A stretch of 64,000 bases of DNA. Source: Puffinus mauretanicus (taxonomy: Eukaryota > Chordata > Aves > Procellariiformes > Procellariidae). The DNA is taken from NCBI GenBank assembly GCA_023333565.1, contig JAJKFH010000385.1, positions 2,170,001-2,234,000 of the forward strand, read 5' to 3'. The position numbers and the translations under genes were made by a program. This document shows positions 13,721-26,057 of the stretch, piece after piece. Position 1 is the first letter of the stretch; every line of letters begins with the position of its first letter. The notes beneath the pieces were generated by a model. That model worked only from the letters and a program-made list of their open reading frames with translations. It was not told the DNA's origin and made no database searches.

Positions 13721-16700
13721 GTCATTTCCCAGTAGCTCTTTCCTCTCTGGGCTGTCCCTTAAATGTGGCAGGAACAGGCAGCAAAGCCCTGTTTTGCAGA
13801 AACGTGTCTGTGGTTGCATTTCTTCCTTTTCTAGCCAGCAACTATCTTAATACTCCTTCGGTTGTTCATCTCTTTTTTTTTCTTCCTGAGGAGGATGGGC
13901 CATGAAAATATTATTTTAAGGCTTCTCATAGAACTAGGCAATACTTATTTTTTGATTGTTTTTTTCTTTTTTGAGTAATATTCAATGCAAAAAACTTGTC
14001 TGGAGAGGGTGGAATTGCGGCAATGGGCTAAAAGCCCTCAGTGTCTTGCCTGGGTTTGAGCCTTGGCTCTGGGTGATGCTGGCTGTGAGAAGAGCAGGTG
14101 ATACCCAGCGCTCTCGGGAGGGTCTGTGCCTTTTCCTGAGAGCGAGCATGCCCAGACACCGGACGAGCTTGTGAACTCCACGGTCAGGCTTTACTGGAAG
14201 AGAAATTATGGCAAGAAAGCTTCAGGGAAATCTGGAATTAAATGAAAAAGGTTTGTAAACAAATCTTGCTCCTGCTCATTGTGTCCTTACAGACAGGTCC
14301 TTTCCTTCAAGCCTGGGCTTAGTCCTGCCACCTCGTACCAGCTTCTCCAACTGCACCCAGCCCTCCCGGTCCCCTCTGGGCACCTGGGAGAAGCGCCTCG
14401 CTGCATGTCCCGCTTTCTGCTCCGTCGAAGGGTTCCCCCTTCGCCAAAAGAGGGACGTTCCCTCTGCTCACAGCATCCTCCTGCCTGACAGTTTTCTCCC
14501 CTTCCCAGGATTTTCAGGGAAGGCGCCATGTCCCTTCCCCACAGACGACTTTGTCTGACCCGCAGCGCAGCAGCCCGGACTAAGAGAAACTGGTAGCGTT
14601 CTCTCTGTTGCGCAGCCAAATCCTTTCAAAAGAACGTAACGCATTCACATACAACCAGCTGTGAGCAAAACACATACCATCTGTCACAGCAATTTAAAAC
14701 CACTGTTCTCATGGCCTGACTTCTTGGAAGTCATCGTAAATGCCGTGGATCAAGTTAGCATAGGAGTCTGGACTTTGCAGTCACTTTAAGGATGCCTCTT
14801 GTAGGGCAGATGAGCATATTTCCAGTGAGCACTAGCACTGACGTCAATAATCTTCCAGGGGTGGGGTGTCAGGCTGTATTAGAGGCTAAATGAACTGGCA
14901 GAAAGCCTACAAAACCCAAGAGATTGTCTGCCTGTGTAAGGTCCCAGGCCCCACCAAGTTGGAGACTGTGGGAGCTGGACATGGAGGGCGAAGGACGCTT
15001 TGTGCTGGCCCCACTGACTCTGTCCACCTCTGCCTGATCCGCTGCTACCAGCTGTGGGGACCAGGCATTGGCATGCAATTCAGAGGCCTGGATTCAGTGT
15101 TTAACACATATGGCCTTGGGTAGATCATACTTGGGTTGCTTTTTGGGCTCCTGAGGTGCTCGGAGACCCGCTTTGACACTTAGCACACAGTCTGTGCTGC
15201 TGTGGGTATGGTGCATAAAGGTAGACAAATCTGCAGCATGGGAGAGGGATCTCCTGCAGGACATCTCCGTCAGCTTGCAAAGCTGAGTAGTGTGGCCTCT
15301 TCCTCCTCACATGCATCCTCTGGGCCCCCAGGGCACTGTGTGCCTGACTTGGCATCTCTGGCGGGACGGGGCTGTGCACGCAGCCAGAAGAGGTCCATCT
15401 TCACACCTTCCCTGCCACGCGCTGTCCCCTGGATCCAGCTGCCTGTCTCAGAGGCACTGAACAGTGTTACTTTGGGTAGGCTTTTTTGAACATATTTAAT
15501 GTGTGCCAAATTGAATTTTTACTGTTGCATTACTTTTTCCCTGTTCTTCAGTTCTAAATCAAAATCTCCTTATGGAGATTTAAGTACATAGTGACAACAT
15601 TATGACCTTTGTCAACAACATTTGTAACCTCAAGAGAAACAAGATGTGTGTTTGTTTGACAAGGTCTATTTCTCATGTATCTATTGCCACCAACTGTGTT
15701 TTCTGCCTCCCCTTCACTCCCAGCTCCTTACTGACTCAACCCCATCACAGCTATTCTCTTATTTTGCCTGTGCTGAGTGCCAGGCAGATAAGTCTGTAAT
15801 TCCTTCAGTTGCCCTTGGTCACCTCCTCCGAAAATTGGCCAAACTTTAACCTTCTTACCGTCCTGTATGTTTCTTGATACTCTACCAAACTGAAAATCAC
15901 TATATTACTATTTAAAAACTTCACTGCTGGGTGAGACACTTGATTGAAAGTGATGTGGGCTTGCCACTGTATTTAGGTCTTGTCATTGCATTTCGCCAGC
16001 ACCCCAGTCAGCACAGTACAGAACTAAACTAAGAATTTTTTTCCTGCAAATGGGAAAAAAAAAAAAAAAGAAAAAGAAAAAAAATCCTGAACTATGATTC
16101 ATAGTTCTTCCAGTTTTACCATCTAACAGTGAATAATTACTACTCTTAGGAGGCCTTTTTCCTCTGATACACTTAAGAGAAAAAGTCGCTTCCCACTGTC
16201 ATTCCTATGGCCATACACTCCGCTTTGTATCCCGTTGCTTCCCGTTCCCATCATTTACCTTTGCCGGTGTCAGATACACGGTTTTTATCAGCAGTTCCTT
16301 CCTTATTCATTATGATATATGTGTTTTTGGTTTGTTTAGTCTTTTGTTGCTGGGAGAATGGGAGGGCATTGTTTGTGGAGGTTTTTACAAAAGCTGATTT
16401 AATTTCCTCTTTAAGCCAGCTTGTGATTTTGTTTTGCTTTGCTTTTTTTTTTAGCTCCACTTGACCTCTTTTGTGCAATGTGAGAATGTGCCTTTTGGGG
16501 CACTTAGTAAATTGTGTTTAAATAGTTCCCAATTATCACTCACATTTTTCCTGTTTAAATTCTTTCTCTGAAATAATTTGGCTCATAATTGTTTTCAGCT
16601 TTGTGTAATTTGACTTCTTGAAAGCATTAAGTACATAGAATTGCTGGTTTGGATTTCATTCTGGTTGCATGCAATTAATGTAAACCAGCCTCTCTGATTC

Positions 16701-19700
16701 TTTCCTTTGTAACTGTCAAGACAAGTCTAATACTAGTACTACCTCGAGTTGGGTGCCACATTTCTTATGTAAGAATTTCTGTAGGTGTTGTTACATGTCC
16801 ATTCCTGTAAAAACTGTGTGCTCTCTAGTCCTTCACATCATATTTTCCCACTTGTCCTTGGGGATTCCCCTTCTTCCTTCTCAAGCTGAAGGTGTTTCTT
16901 AACGCTCTCTACCATGATCAAGTGGGTAAGAAATACCCTTCCTCCTGCCTTTTTTCCACTGCAAGTAAGGAGCACTGCGAGAAGAATGGATAATCTGTGA
17001 TAAAAGCCAAATTAATGTTTCTTCTTGACTTACTGTGGCCAAAGTAGAAGAGGAATTGTGAATATATTACTTGCTGCTTTTCATAAGAGAGCTCCAGTTT
17101 TGCACAGTCCTTTGCTGCAGGAGAGCAGGGCCTGCCATGAGGGTCACCAAAGTGATTATTATCATTGTTGTTTAATCCACTAACCTGTTTTGCTTTTGGG
17201 ACTGAACCTTCTCTCCACCCCTATTTTGAGCATCTATCACAAAGAGGAACCACAGAAAGTGCCGTCTGGAAGGACACACCCTGCATGAGGCAGGAAAGGG
17301 GTCAGTATGGGAGCCTGTCCCCACGGATTGGAGGTGGGGGCACCTGTAGAGGTTGTGAGGACCCACATTCAGTTCACTCTTCCACTTGCGGAGGTCTGTA
17401 CCTCCTCTGCATAGGTGCCTCTCTCCAGGCACATACACCAGCCCTCATGGTATGGGCAGACCGCTCCGGGATGTCCCCTGTGCTTCTGCTGATGCTGGCT
17501 CCCACTGCAGGTAATCCTTCAGGATTCCTGCAGCGAGAGGAAGCAATAGTCATTCCCCAGCTTAGTAGTTGTGGTTACTTGGGTTTCAGACATAGTGAAT
17601 ATTTCAGTAAAATAAATTGACATGTTTTTAAAGAAAAGATGAGACCCCGTTCTAGAGCTCCATGTGGTTGCTTCTGAGTTAGAAGGGAATTTAAACTGGC
17701 TCCCCTATGCCCATCTTGGGCTTATGTCCCTGGATGTTCCTGAAGGCTAACACAACATAACATTTATCCATCCACAAAGTACTTATTTGCTTATTCTTTT
17801 TGCCAAGTGATTTGGTTGTTTCTTGTGTGCTTTTAAACTTCTCTCCTCAGCCATATTTCATTGCCAAGCATCTAGGATTTTAATTTAATAGTCCTAATTT
17901 AGTCCATAAAAATCTGCATGTTTCATGGGAGAAAAATGTTATGTCAAAAGGGCCACTAATGAAAGATGATAACAGCTTTGCACAATGAAAGGAGGTATGG
18001 TACAGGGCGAACAAAAAGCCCTTTTACAACATTATAAGGTTGTTCCCTTCTGTTTTGCTTAAGGCTCTATTCATTTTAAACTGAATGGTGTCTCTAATTC
18101 CACACTCTAATTTTTCCTCCTCTGGGAAGGCATTGATCAGTATCATTGCCTGGGTCACTACATCGGATCTCAAGCACTGCTACTGTTTACTCCTTCCCCA
18201 GAAAGCTAACTTTGGTTTATTTACCCATCATTAGTAATCCCTGAGGTTTGGCTATTTTTTCCAAACCGTACGATGAAAGTAATTTTCAGTCTGCTTGGAG
18301 TAAGAAGTCCACAATGTCTTTAAAAGCACAGCTGCTGAAGCAATCTATCCTACATTTGCAAAGATGAATTTGTATGGTTTAAACATCATTACACAGCAAG
18401 GGCAACTATTGTTGTAATAGTTGCAAGTCGATCTGTCTCAGAGTTTGTTCTTGGTTTCGAGTTTCTGGACATAGCTGCCTATGACAAGTAAAAATATATA
18501 AATAATCATTCGAGCACACGCTAGGGAAACCTTCAGTGCTTGCTAAACACAAATATCAGCGGCAGTAGCTTCTTAGAGAGTAGGTTAAATGAGCAACAGC
18601 TAATATGAACCACGATAAAGGGAACTAGGGAAAAAAATCTGTGTGGTTTAAGAAACGTCTCAGTTATGACTGCCTCGATTTCAGAAAAAGCCTTTGGTTC
18701 CCAGTCACCAAATCTCTCCTGATAAGGCTGGTGCAGATAGGCAAAATCTGCTATGAGCTGTGATTTCCTCTTGCCAGTTTACTCTGGTTTCAGGCAAGGG
18801 TGAGCTGAACCAATGTAAATTGTGGTTTCAAGCACATTTTCCTGCGTAATTAAGAAGATGGTTTAACCACAGCAGCTGCAGGGGCTGAATCTTGGCTTTT
18901 GAGTCCCTGACCAAGCCACCCTGGCAGTAGCAGGAGCTGCTGAACTCTTCTGCCTGCCCTGGAGAGGCAGGCCACCACTGCTATTTCTGGAGAAGGCATG
19001 GAGAGATGGTCCTTGGTGGTGCCTGAGGTCCTCCCCTGCTGCCTTGGGCTGCCACAGGCCCAAGGTGAGATGCAAGGTGAGGACAAACGCAAGACAACGG
19101 GGGCTGCCTGGGGGCAACCTGCCCTGGAGCTGCTGTCCACAGCTTTGCTTGGTGGGCCCAGCCCAAGGGATGTCGACTCCCCAGGGTAGTCATTCAGCTG
19201 CATCATCTCTTCTGGACACACGGGCTGAAGGGTATTCATGCAATTTAATACGCAGGAGGAGGTAAGTGTAAGCAAGGCCTGAGCAGTACATGCAGTGAGG
19301 TGTTTTAACCTCCATAGGTTTTCTTGGCTGTTTTGCATGGGTGGTGTGCCTCAGTCTGCCTTAAGTAAATCAGGAAAGTCTTTCCAGAAAAAGACTTCTA
19401 TCATTTTTCCAAATTTCAAAATCAAAAATGTTCCCCAAGAACGCAACTGTTTTGAAAAAGTTTTGCTTTGGAGAAATATAAATAAAGCCATTTAGATAAA
19501 GCTTGAAATATATCACTTGACCTTCTTGGGAGGGAACGTTTCACTTTTTAGTTTAAAAAAGACTGTTTTAACATTGATACCATGTTTTTAAAATGTGGTA
19601 TGCCATTATTAATCAAATGAAGCAAGGGCTTCATTGAAAAGAAGTATCTTATGGTTCCAGAATGACTTTTTCAAAATGTTTTTTCATGTAAATATTGACT

Positions 19701-20459
19701 ATTTTTTTTAATAATGTGGAAAGAAAACTGATTTCCAGATGTCAAAACATTCCTTGGACTATGCACTTCTTGACTTTACATGACTATACATTACAGTTTA
19801 CACCAATTGTCTTTAATTATTGTAATATCAGACTGTTTTTTTGTATTTACCATAACTTGTTTTCATAAGAGAAATGGCAAGACAGTAGTACGTTGTTTTG
19901 ACTCCGTCCTCCTCGGGATTCTTTCCTTTTTTATTAGAAAAAAATCAGCTGAAGCTTACTGCTATTTCTCAGCAATTCATTGTTTTAGACTTTTATTTTT
20001 TAGTACATTTAGCCAAAACCCTCCTCTCTAAACCTCAAGATATTCAAACAAAATGTTGGGGTTTTTTAAGCAGCAGTTGATTGGAAGCCAATATGAAAAC
20101 TCCTGGATGCGAAAAAATAGTAGTTTTAGCATGGGAGAAAGAGCCTTTCACTTTTAGGTCACTGGCTCAGATCCTGCCAAGAACAGACTTCCCTCAGCTC
20201 TGAGTCAATTAAATGAAGACTCATGATGCCTCACTTATCGGAGCCAGGTGCCTGGCCCATATAGCATGTCATAGCCTACCATACATCATAACATATGATA
20301 ATATGGTCTCTAGTCTCTAGTGCCATCGCACTTCACAGGACGGTAGGTGTGAGGGCTGTGGCTTGATGAAGAAGGCCACATCGCACCCCGTGTTCAGCCT
20401 CTTGCTCTTCCACAGACCTCACGTGTGACCCTCAGCACAGCCGCTGAGGTTACAGCAAG
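13721..20459. other. Intergenic, no gene seen
   Basis: Unique sequence with an A-rich simple repeat at about 16,055-16,084. Several open frames of 60-160 codons occur, for example 17,165-17,620 on plus and 18,850-19,338 on minus. They overlap frames on the other strand, lie in locally GC-rich stretches, and show no domain or splice context. Confidence 0.5.
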
Positions 20460-20545
20460 CCACGGCAATGCCAACTGACTTGCCCAAGACCGACAAGGAA
20501 AACCCAGATGGGTATTCAAGCTCCCTCGTCAGTAGAGGGAGAGAG
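20460..20545 (-). repeat. Possible MIR-like SINE
   Basis: Weak match to the reverse complement of the MIR central region: 'aactgacttgcccaagacc' followed by a 'cccagatgggtattcaa' block. It is too diverged to be sure. Confidence 0.3.
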
Positions 20546-23500
20546 CAAATCACCTCAGGAGCTCAGTCCAAACAATGTGTGGAGTGGGGAGCAGCCTTGA
20601 GCCAGCCCTCGAGGAGCAGAAGCACCATTCTGGGTCTGACACTGGAAGAGGCCTGTCTCCTGAAGTGAGACTTGCAAGGTTGGTCTTTCTGTCCATTGAA
20701 ACCTAGCATGCTGATGGTGAACAGAGGTGACCTCAGGAAGTTGCCTTAGTTTTTAGGCTGATATCAGGGTGACTGCTTTTTAGTAGGAGCTCTGGGTTTG
20801 CATCACTTCAGGTTGAGGAAGCCTCCAGCCTCAGCTCCCACTTCCTGGACACATGCCTTGTTCTCTAGACAGAGAAGGTGGGTTGTGGTTGCACTCCATG
20901 CTCCAGCTGCTTCTTCAGTAAAAGTGGCTGTAGCTGCATTTTGTGAAAGGCCTAATCCTGCTGGTGTGCGTCAAAGCCCAGATACCCTGCTAAAGAAGCC
21001 TCAGAAAGAGCTGTCCCATCCAGGTGATTGTGATTTTTGGTTCCCAGTAGGGTTTACATAGGAGCTTGGTGACTTGGTGTTGAGCAAGCAGAGCTCAGAG
21101 GTGCCAAGTGGCAGAGCCTGGGCATCTCCCCCACTGAACACAAAAGCTGCTGACTCAAGGAGTTACTGAAATTTGGATTTTGGACTTAAGGACAGAAGTC
21201 TCTTTGCCTAGACAGGAGATTTCTATGAGGAGTCTCAAAAATGGCCTTTGCTTTTCAGTGTTGTCCTGTGGAGTGGGGATCAATGTTTCCCTACCTCGCA
21301 GGCATGCTGTGCCACAGGGAGCAGAGAGAGATGGGGGCTCAGGACGATATGCTGTCCCCTATATGAGCATCTCCTTGGAATTGTTCTACTGTCAGGGGCA
21401 GGAGGTGTATCTGAAGACCCCTGTCTACACTGATGGGGACAGATAAGTCCTACAGAGGGACTTTAAAAAGAAGAGTTCTTTTTAGCTCTCTGGTGGAGTG
21501 AAAACCAACTGCACCTTGGGAGCTAAATCCTTTTCTTCTTCTGAAATTGTTTGGGTTTTTTTTTCTGGATTAAAACTAATTCAAGAGGAAACTACTGTGA
21601 AAATTTGTGGCAGGCCTCAGAGGCACTATTCATGGGTGAGAAAGTGTGGGGAGACCCCATTGTACATTAAATCAGCTGCTGGGATAGGTTGGAGGAAAAA
21701 ACCTCATTTTTTCCTGTGAAAGTATATGCATTGGCAGACCACTTCTTAATCTGACTCCCTCTAAATAGTCCCTTTTTCAGCAGCTGAACTTCCAGATGTG
21801 CTGTGACTGCATGATGCCACTGCTATTTTATGGGCATATGACTTTCTAATGCACTAATAATGCAGCTTCAGATATGCCCATTAAATGCGCTGGAACGTGA
21901 GAAGTTTGCATTAGAAAGTTGGTAGCAATAATAGGCTTAGTGGAAGGATGAAAACAACATCATTTGCTTTATGTTGTCAAGAACAATATCAGTACCTTTT
22001 ACTTGACTTTGGTTGGTTGAAAAATAAGGGAACGGAAACTTATACTGTCTTCTGGAAAATAGAGCGAACACTTGCATCCAAAACCTGCCCTGAAATGGGG
22101 AGATAAAGTCACAGACGAAAAAAATAGTTTGTAAGTCTCCTTACCCTGAAAGGTCATGATGGGCGTAGTCAGAGATGGTCAGGCAGTTGGGAAAAGTAAA
22201 TAAGGAGAAGAATGCAAAGGGATAGAGATGAACTAAATATGCACCGCTTAGTGCCCTAACAAATGGCAAACATAGTTTATGTAGCTCTGTGAGTCATAAG
22301 ACATCGGAGGAAATATCATCTCAGTGAGCAGTGCTATGCAGTTGAGAAACATGTGTTTAGGGGAAACCCAAATAAAGCTGGATTTCTTTGTCTGTGGGTT
22401 TCTTCTCTTTTCTTTCTCTGTTTGTTTTTGGTTTTTCACAGGCTTTTCAAATTCCTCAAGGAGCTTCCAGGATGAAATAAGATGAGATTAGGTCTGGTTG
22501 TCTTGCCGTACTTCCTCCAAGCAGGATCTGGGGTATCATGAGAAAAACAGACCTCGGGTTATTTCAGACCCATAAGCTCCCAGATTCCAAAAACAGTTTG
22601 TGAAAAAGATGAAAAAAATGTACGTATAAATGCTAGTTCACATGTATACCCCTGTCAGGAAGCAAAGAGCTGGCTATCTCCTCCTGGAGAGCTGCAAAGC
22701 TGCAAAAGGACACAAAGCCATTGCCTCCCTGGCAGCCGAGCTGCCTTGCCTGCAGCTCCCCGGCGGAGGGGTGCTAGCCCAGCACGCGGGAGCTGGCGAG
22801 CGGTGAGGCACGTGCTGCTGCACTGTGCCATGTCCTAACGCAGCTCCATGTCGGCACGAGGGGCTTGCCGCATGCTGGCTCCGAGCGTGGGAAGCGGGGC
22901 TTGTGCATGCCTCTGAGCATCGTAGCTTCACATGTGCTCGCACTGGAAGCCAAAGAAGAGACATTCTCTTTTTTTCCAGAGGGACTTAGGTTGCTTCATT
23001 AGATGTCACATTAATTTCTCAGTCACGGAGGCTGAGCAGCGTTGGAACAGCGCATCGTGGTGGGGTGCCATGCGCGATGGCAAGCATCAGCTTAGCATCA
23101 GCATAGTGTTTGTGTGAACAGAGTATATCTGCATGATCTTCCTTGTTTAAAAAGACAAATCTCCATGGCTCTTCCATCTCATGAAGCCACGTGCTGCTAA
23201 TATATTTCTTCCCAGAGTACAGCTTTCCCCAGCTCTACTTTCATTTTTTTTCCCAATAAAAGGTCAGGGATAAAGAAGAATAAGGCAAGTTTCTGTTACA
23301 ACCAAACAAAAATGAGTTGGTTTACTGGCTCAAGTCCATTCTTGAAGTAACTTTGTCTCTTTCCTTCACTAATGTTGCACAAGAGATAAATTTGTCTCCA
23401 CAGGCTTGGCCTGGGAGAACCGCTGCTGTTTCCATGTGACAAACAGCTTTTTAGGGGTGGTATGCAATGTCTTCCTCTCTGCAATCTCTTTTCCAGATTT

Positions 23501-23604
23501 TTAAATCTTACTCTTCTTTTACTCCCTCCCTCTTCTGTGTTTGCCTTAGTGAGAGATGCCTTTTGCAGCAGTGGGATGCAGGCGTAGGGCCGAGAGAACA
23601 GAAC
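20546..23604. other. Intergenic, no gene seen
   Basis: Unique sequence with no supported gene. A moderately GC-rich patch with several CpGs lies near 22,740-22,920, but it is short and has no promoter-like neighbour. Confidence 0.5.
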
Positions 23605-23700
23605 ATGTAATCAGCACTCCTCGCCTTGGTTTTTGGCCCCGCCACTGATTTGCTGTGCAATTTAGAGCAACTGACCCAACATCTCTGTATCCAAATGATA
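23605..23700 (+). repeat. MIR-like SINE fragment
   Basis: Resembles the central part of MIR in plus orientation: a 'gccactgatttgctgtgcaa' block followed by 'gagcaactgacccaacatct', in the order and spacing of the consensus. It is an old, internal fragment. Confidence 0.55.
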
Positions 23701-25003
23701 ACGTGCCATTTGCTTCCGAAGCAGACATAAATACTGTCCGAAAAACCTTACCAAGTCCAAATCAGAAAGTGCTAAAGATGAATTTTACATAAAAATGTCT
23801 TCTGAGCCTTCAAATGCTTTTGCAAGGGTTCACCTTAGGAGTGGTCAGGGAGCTCTAAAGAGGCTCACTCATCCCTTCTGGCAGTTTGAAATCCTCCCTT
23901 TGTGCTTTCTTGGCCTTTGCATATTGTAACAAGCCTGTTGCTCCCTGGGTACTTTGCAGCTTCACAGTGCTTATTCACCTCTCCACGAGAGAGAGAGTAT
24001 TGGATGCGAATTTGCTTTTCCAAAGGCACCACCGAAGCCTATAAGCATGTTAGTAGTAAAGAATATCTCGCTTACAATATATCTTCACTGCTCCATGCGG
24101 TCGTGGCCACACTATTTGTAGTATCTGAGTAAGCTTGTTTAGAGACAACTTGGGCTTCTCTACCTTGTGGTATCTACTGACACCAGAAACGAAAAGGCTG
24201 GCCTTTAAGGTCCTCTGGGTTTCTGAGCACGGCTCTATGCAGTGCTGTGCAGTCCTCAGCAAGGTCATTTAGAGATAGTTAAGGCATTTCTGCACAGCAC
24301 CTCACTGTGTCCTGTAGATAAACCCTCTGTGTATGTGTGTACCTGTGTGTACATGTATATTACAGCAGATTAAACAAGTATCTGCTATTCAAAGATCAAT
24401 GTGTATTTAGAGTTTGGATGGACCTAAAAACATAAACCAAGAATTCACGAATGCCCAAAACATGTAAGAAAACTGTATTTGGGCAAGACTCAAAGTAGTC
24501 ATTTGTGGCTAGAGATCTCTGGTTTGCACTGCTCCACCTCCTCTATGTGAGGAGGAGAACCAGGCCTTAAAATACAGACCCACAAGACTTGGGGACTTTG
24601 AAAAAGCAGCTCAGGCCCGTAACTAGTTAAAGAATGAGGCAAACAAGAAGGAGCCCAATTAAATTATTTTATTAGATGTAGGATAACCATTGGTTGTGAA
24701 ATTTACTGGTAGCCAAGTTTTCCTCCCTGCCCTACCACATATAATTATGCCTTAATTGTAGCTACTGGCTGTGGCACAAAGCTCATGCATATAAACAAGT
24801 CCCAGGATGTGCTGCAAAAAATACACTGTATGGGAGGCATTAGCAAGAAGACAATCAGGAGCTGGAATTGAGTTCCCACATGGAAAGCTGCGGGTGGTAT
24901 AAAGAGCTCTGTATCCATATGGTTAGTTATGTGTAATATCTTTGTAATGACATTAGTACCCCACCATTGCTTTTTCTGGCACGTTTCTAGCCTTGAGTCA
25001 CTT
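23701..25003. other. Intergenic, no gene seen
   Basis: Unique sequence. A short TG-rich simple stretch lies at about 24,327-24,360. Nothing else is supported. Confidence 0.5.
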
Positions 25004-25211
25004 GGACCAATAGTTACCAAACTGTGGTTTGCAGACCACTGGTGGTCCACGAGCTTATGGTAAGTGGTCCGCAGCTGGGCTGCAGAACCAAACCGAACAG
25101 CCTTCAGTTGTGTTTTCAATTAAATTTTGATGATATAGGGTACATGGTGGTCCACAAGAGGGTCTTAGCATTAATGGTGGTCCCATTACCCTAAAAGTTT
25201 GGAAACACTGG
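25004..25211. mobile_element. Candidate hAT-type miniature transposon
   Basis: The ends form an imperfect terminal inverted repeat of about 16 bases: 'ccaatagttaccaaact' on the left, and on the right a block that reads ccagtgtttccaaact in reverse complement. This is close to the terminal sequence typical of Charlie-like hAT elements. Internally, 'accactggtggtcca' and 'tggtggtcca' blocks recur, as in such elements. No transposase frame is present and I could not identify a clean 8-bp target duplication. Confidence 0.5.
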
Positions 25212-25744
25212 CTTAAACAATCACGCAGATCAACAGTCTATTTGTGTTATGCTGTTTGAAGTTAAATGTTACAGCATGCCCTCTCCTTTCATGTGTTAGG
25301 AGCTGCATTGCCTGCTCTGCTTGTCAGTTTTAAAAATAAAAATACCATGAAGTAGTGACAAATAATACTTAGTGGTTTGGTCTTTCCAGTTTATGATTTA
25401 TTTAACTCATAATTTCATATAGTTTACTGTAGTCACGTATCAGTAGTATTTGCCCAAAAACTTGCAGTATTTTGGGAGGAAAACAAGAGGGGTGTTTTTC
25501 ATGTTTCATTCACTGAAGTGGGAGTTGGGCAGATGTGGGAGTAGAGCTGAGTAGCAGAGAGACTTCGGAGAGACAGTCATTGCAGTCTGTTCCCAGAGAT
25601 TAAGCAGAGATGAGTAAATAAGGAGATGAACTTTATTTTCTTTGGGAAGTTCTGTTGGTCCTTTTATTGCTTCCTTAGGTTAAAAACTGGGAAATCCTCT
25701 AAAAGGGAAAATACCTCAGTTTAGGCTGGATATTTAGGATTAGG
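25212..25744. other. Intergenic, no gene seen
   Basis: AT-rich unique sequence between the hAT-like element and a CR1 copy. Nothing is recognisable. Confidence 0.5.
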
Positions 25745-26057
25745 CAAAGGAGAGGGACTTTTTACAAGGGCATATAAGGACAAGGGGTTATGGCTTTAAA
25801 CTGAAAGAAGGTAGATTTAGATTAGATGTAAGGAAGAAATTCTTCACTATGAGGGTGGTGAGGCACTGGAACAGGTTGCCTGGAGAAGCTGTGGATGCCC
25901 CATCCCTGGAAGTGTTCAAGACCAGGTTGGATGAGGCTCTGAGCAACCTGGTCTAGTGGAAGATTGGCAGGGGAAACCATGGCAGGGAGGTCGGAACCAG
26001 GTGATCTTTAAGGTCCCTTCCAATGCAAATCATTCTACCATTCTACCATTCTATGAA
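25745..26057 (+). mobile_element. CR1 LINE, 3' partial copy
   Basis: About 310 bases of CR1 in plus orientation. It covers the end of ORF2 (conceptual residues around [19 protein letters not shown] and the WNRLP-type block, interrupted by substitutions) and the 3' untranslated tail ending in ATTCTACC repeats. It is 5' truncated. Confidence 0.9.

Noticed and set aside
17165..17620. 151-codon plus-strand frame
   Set aside because: Low-information sequence with no domain. A competing minus-strand frame exists and there is no gene context.
18850..19338. 162-codon minus-strand frame
   Set aside because: Locally GC-rich, frames open on both strands, no motif and no splice signals.
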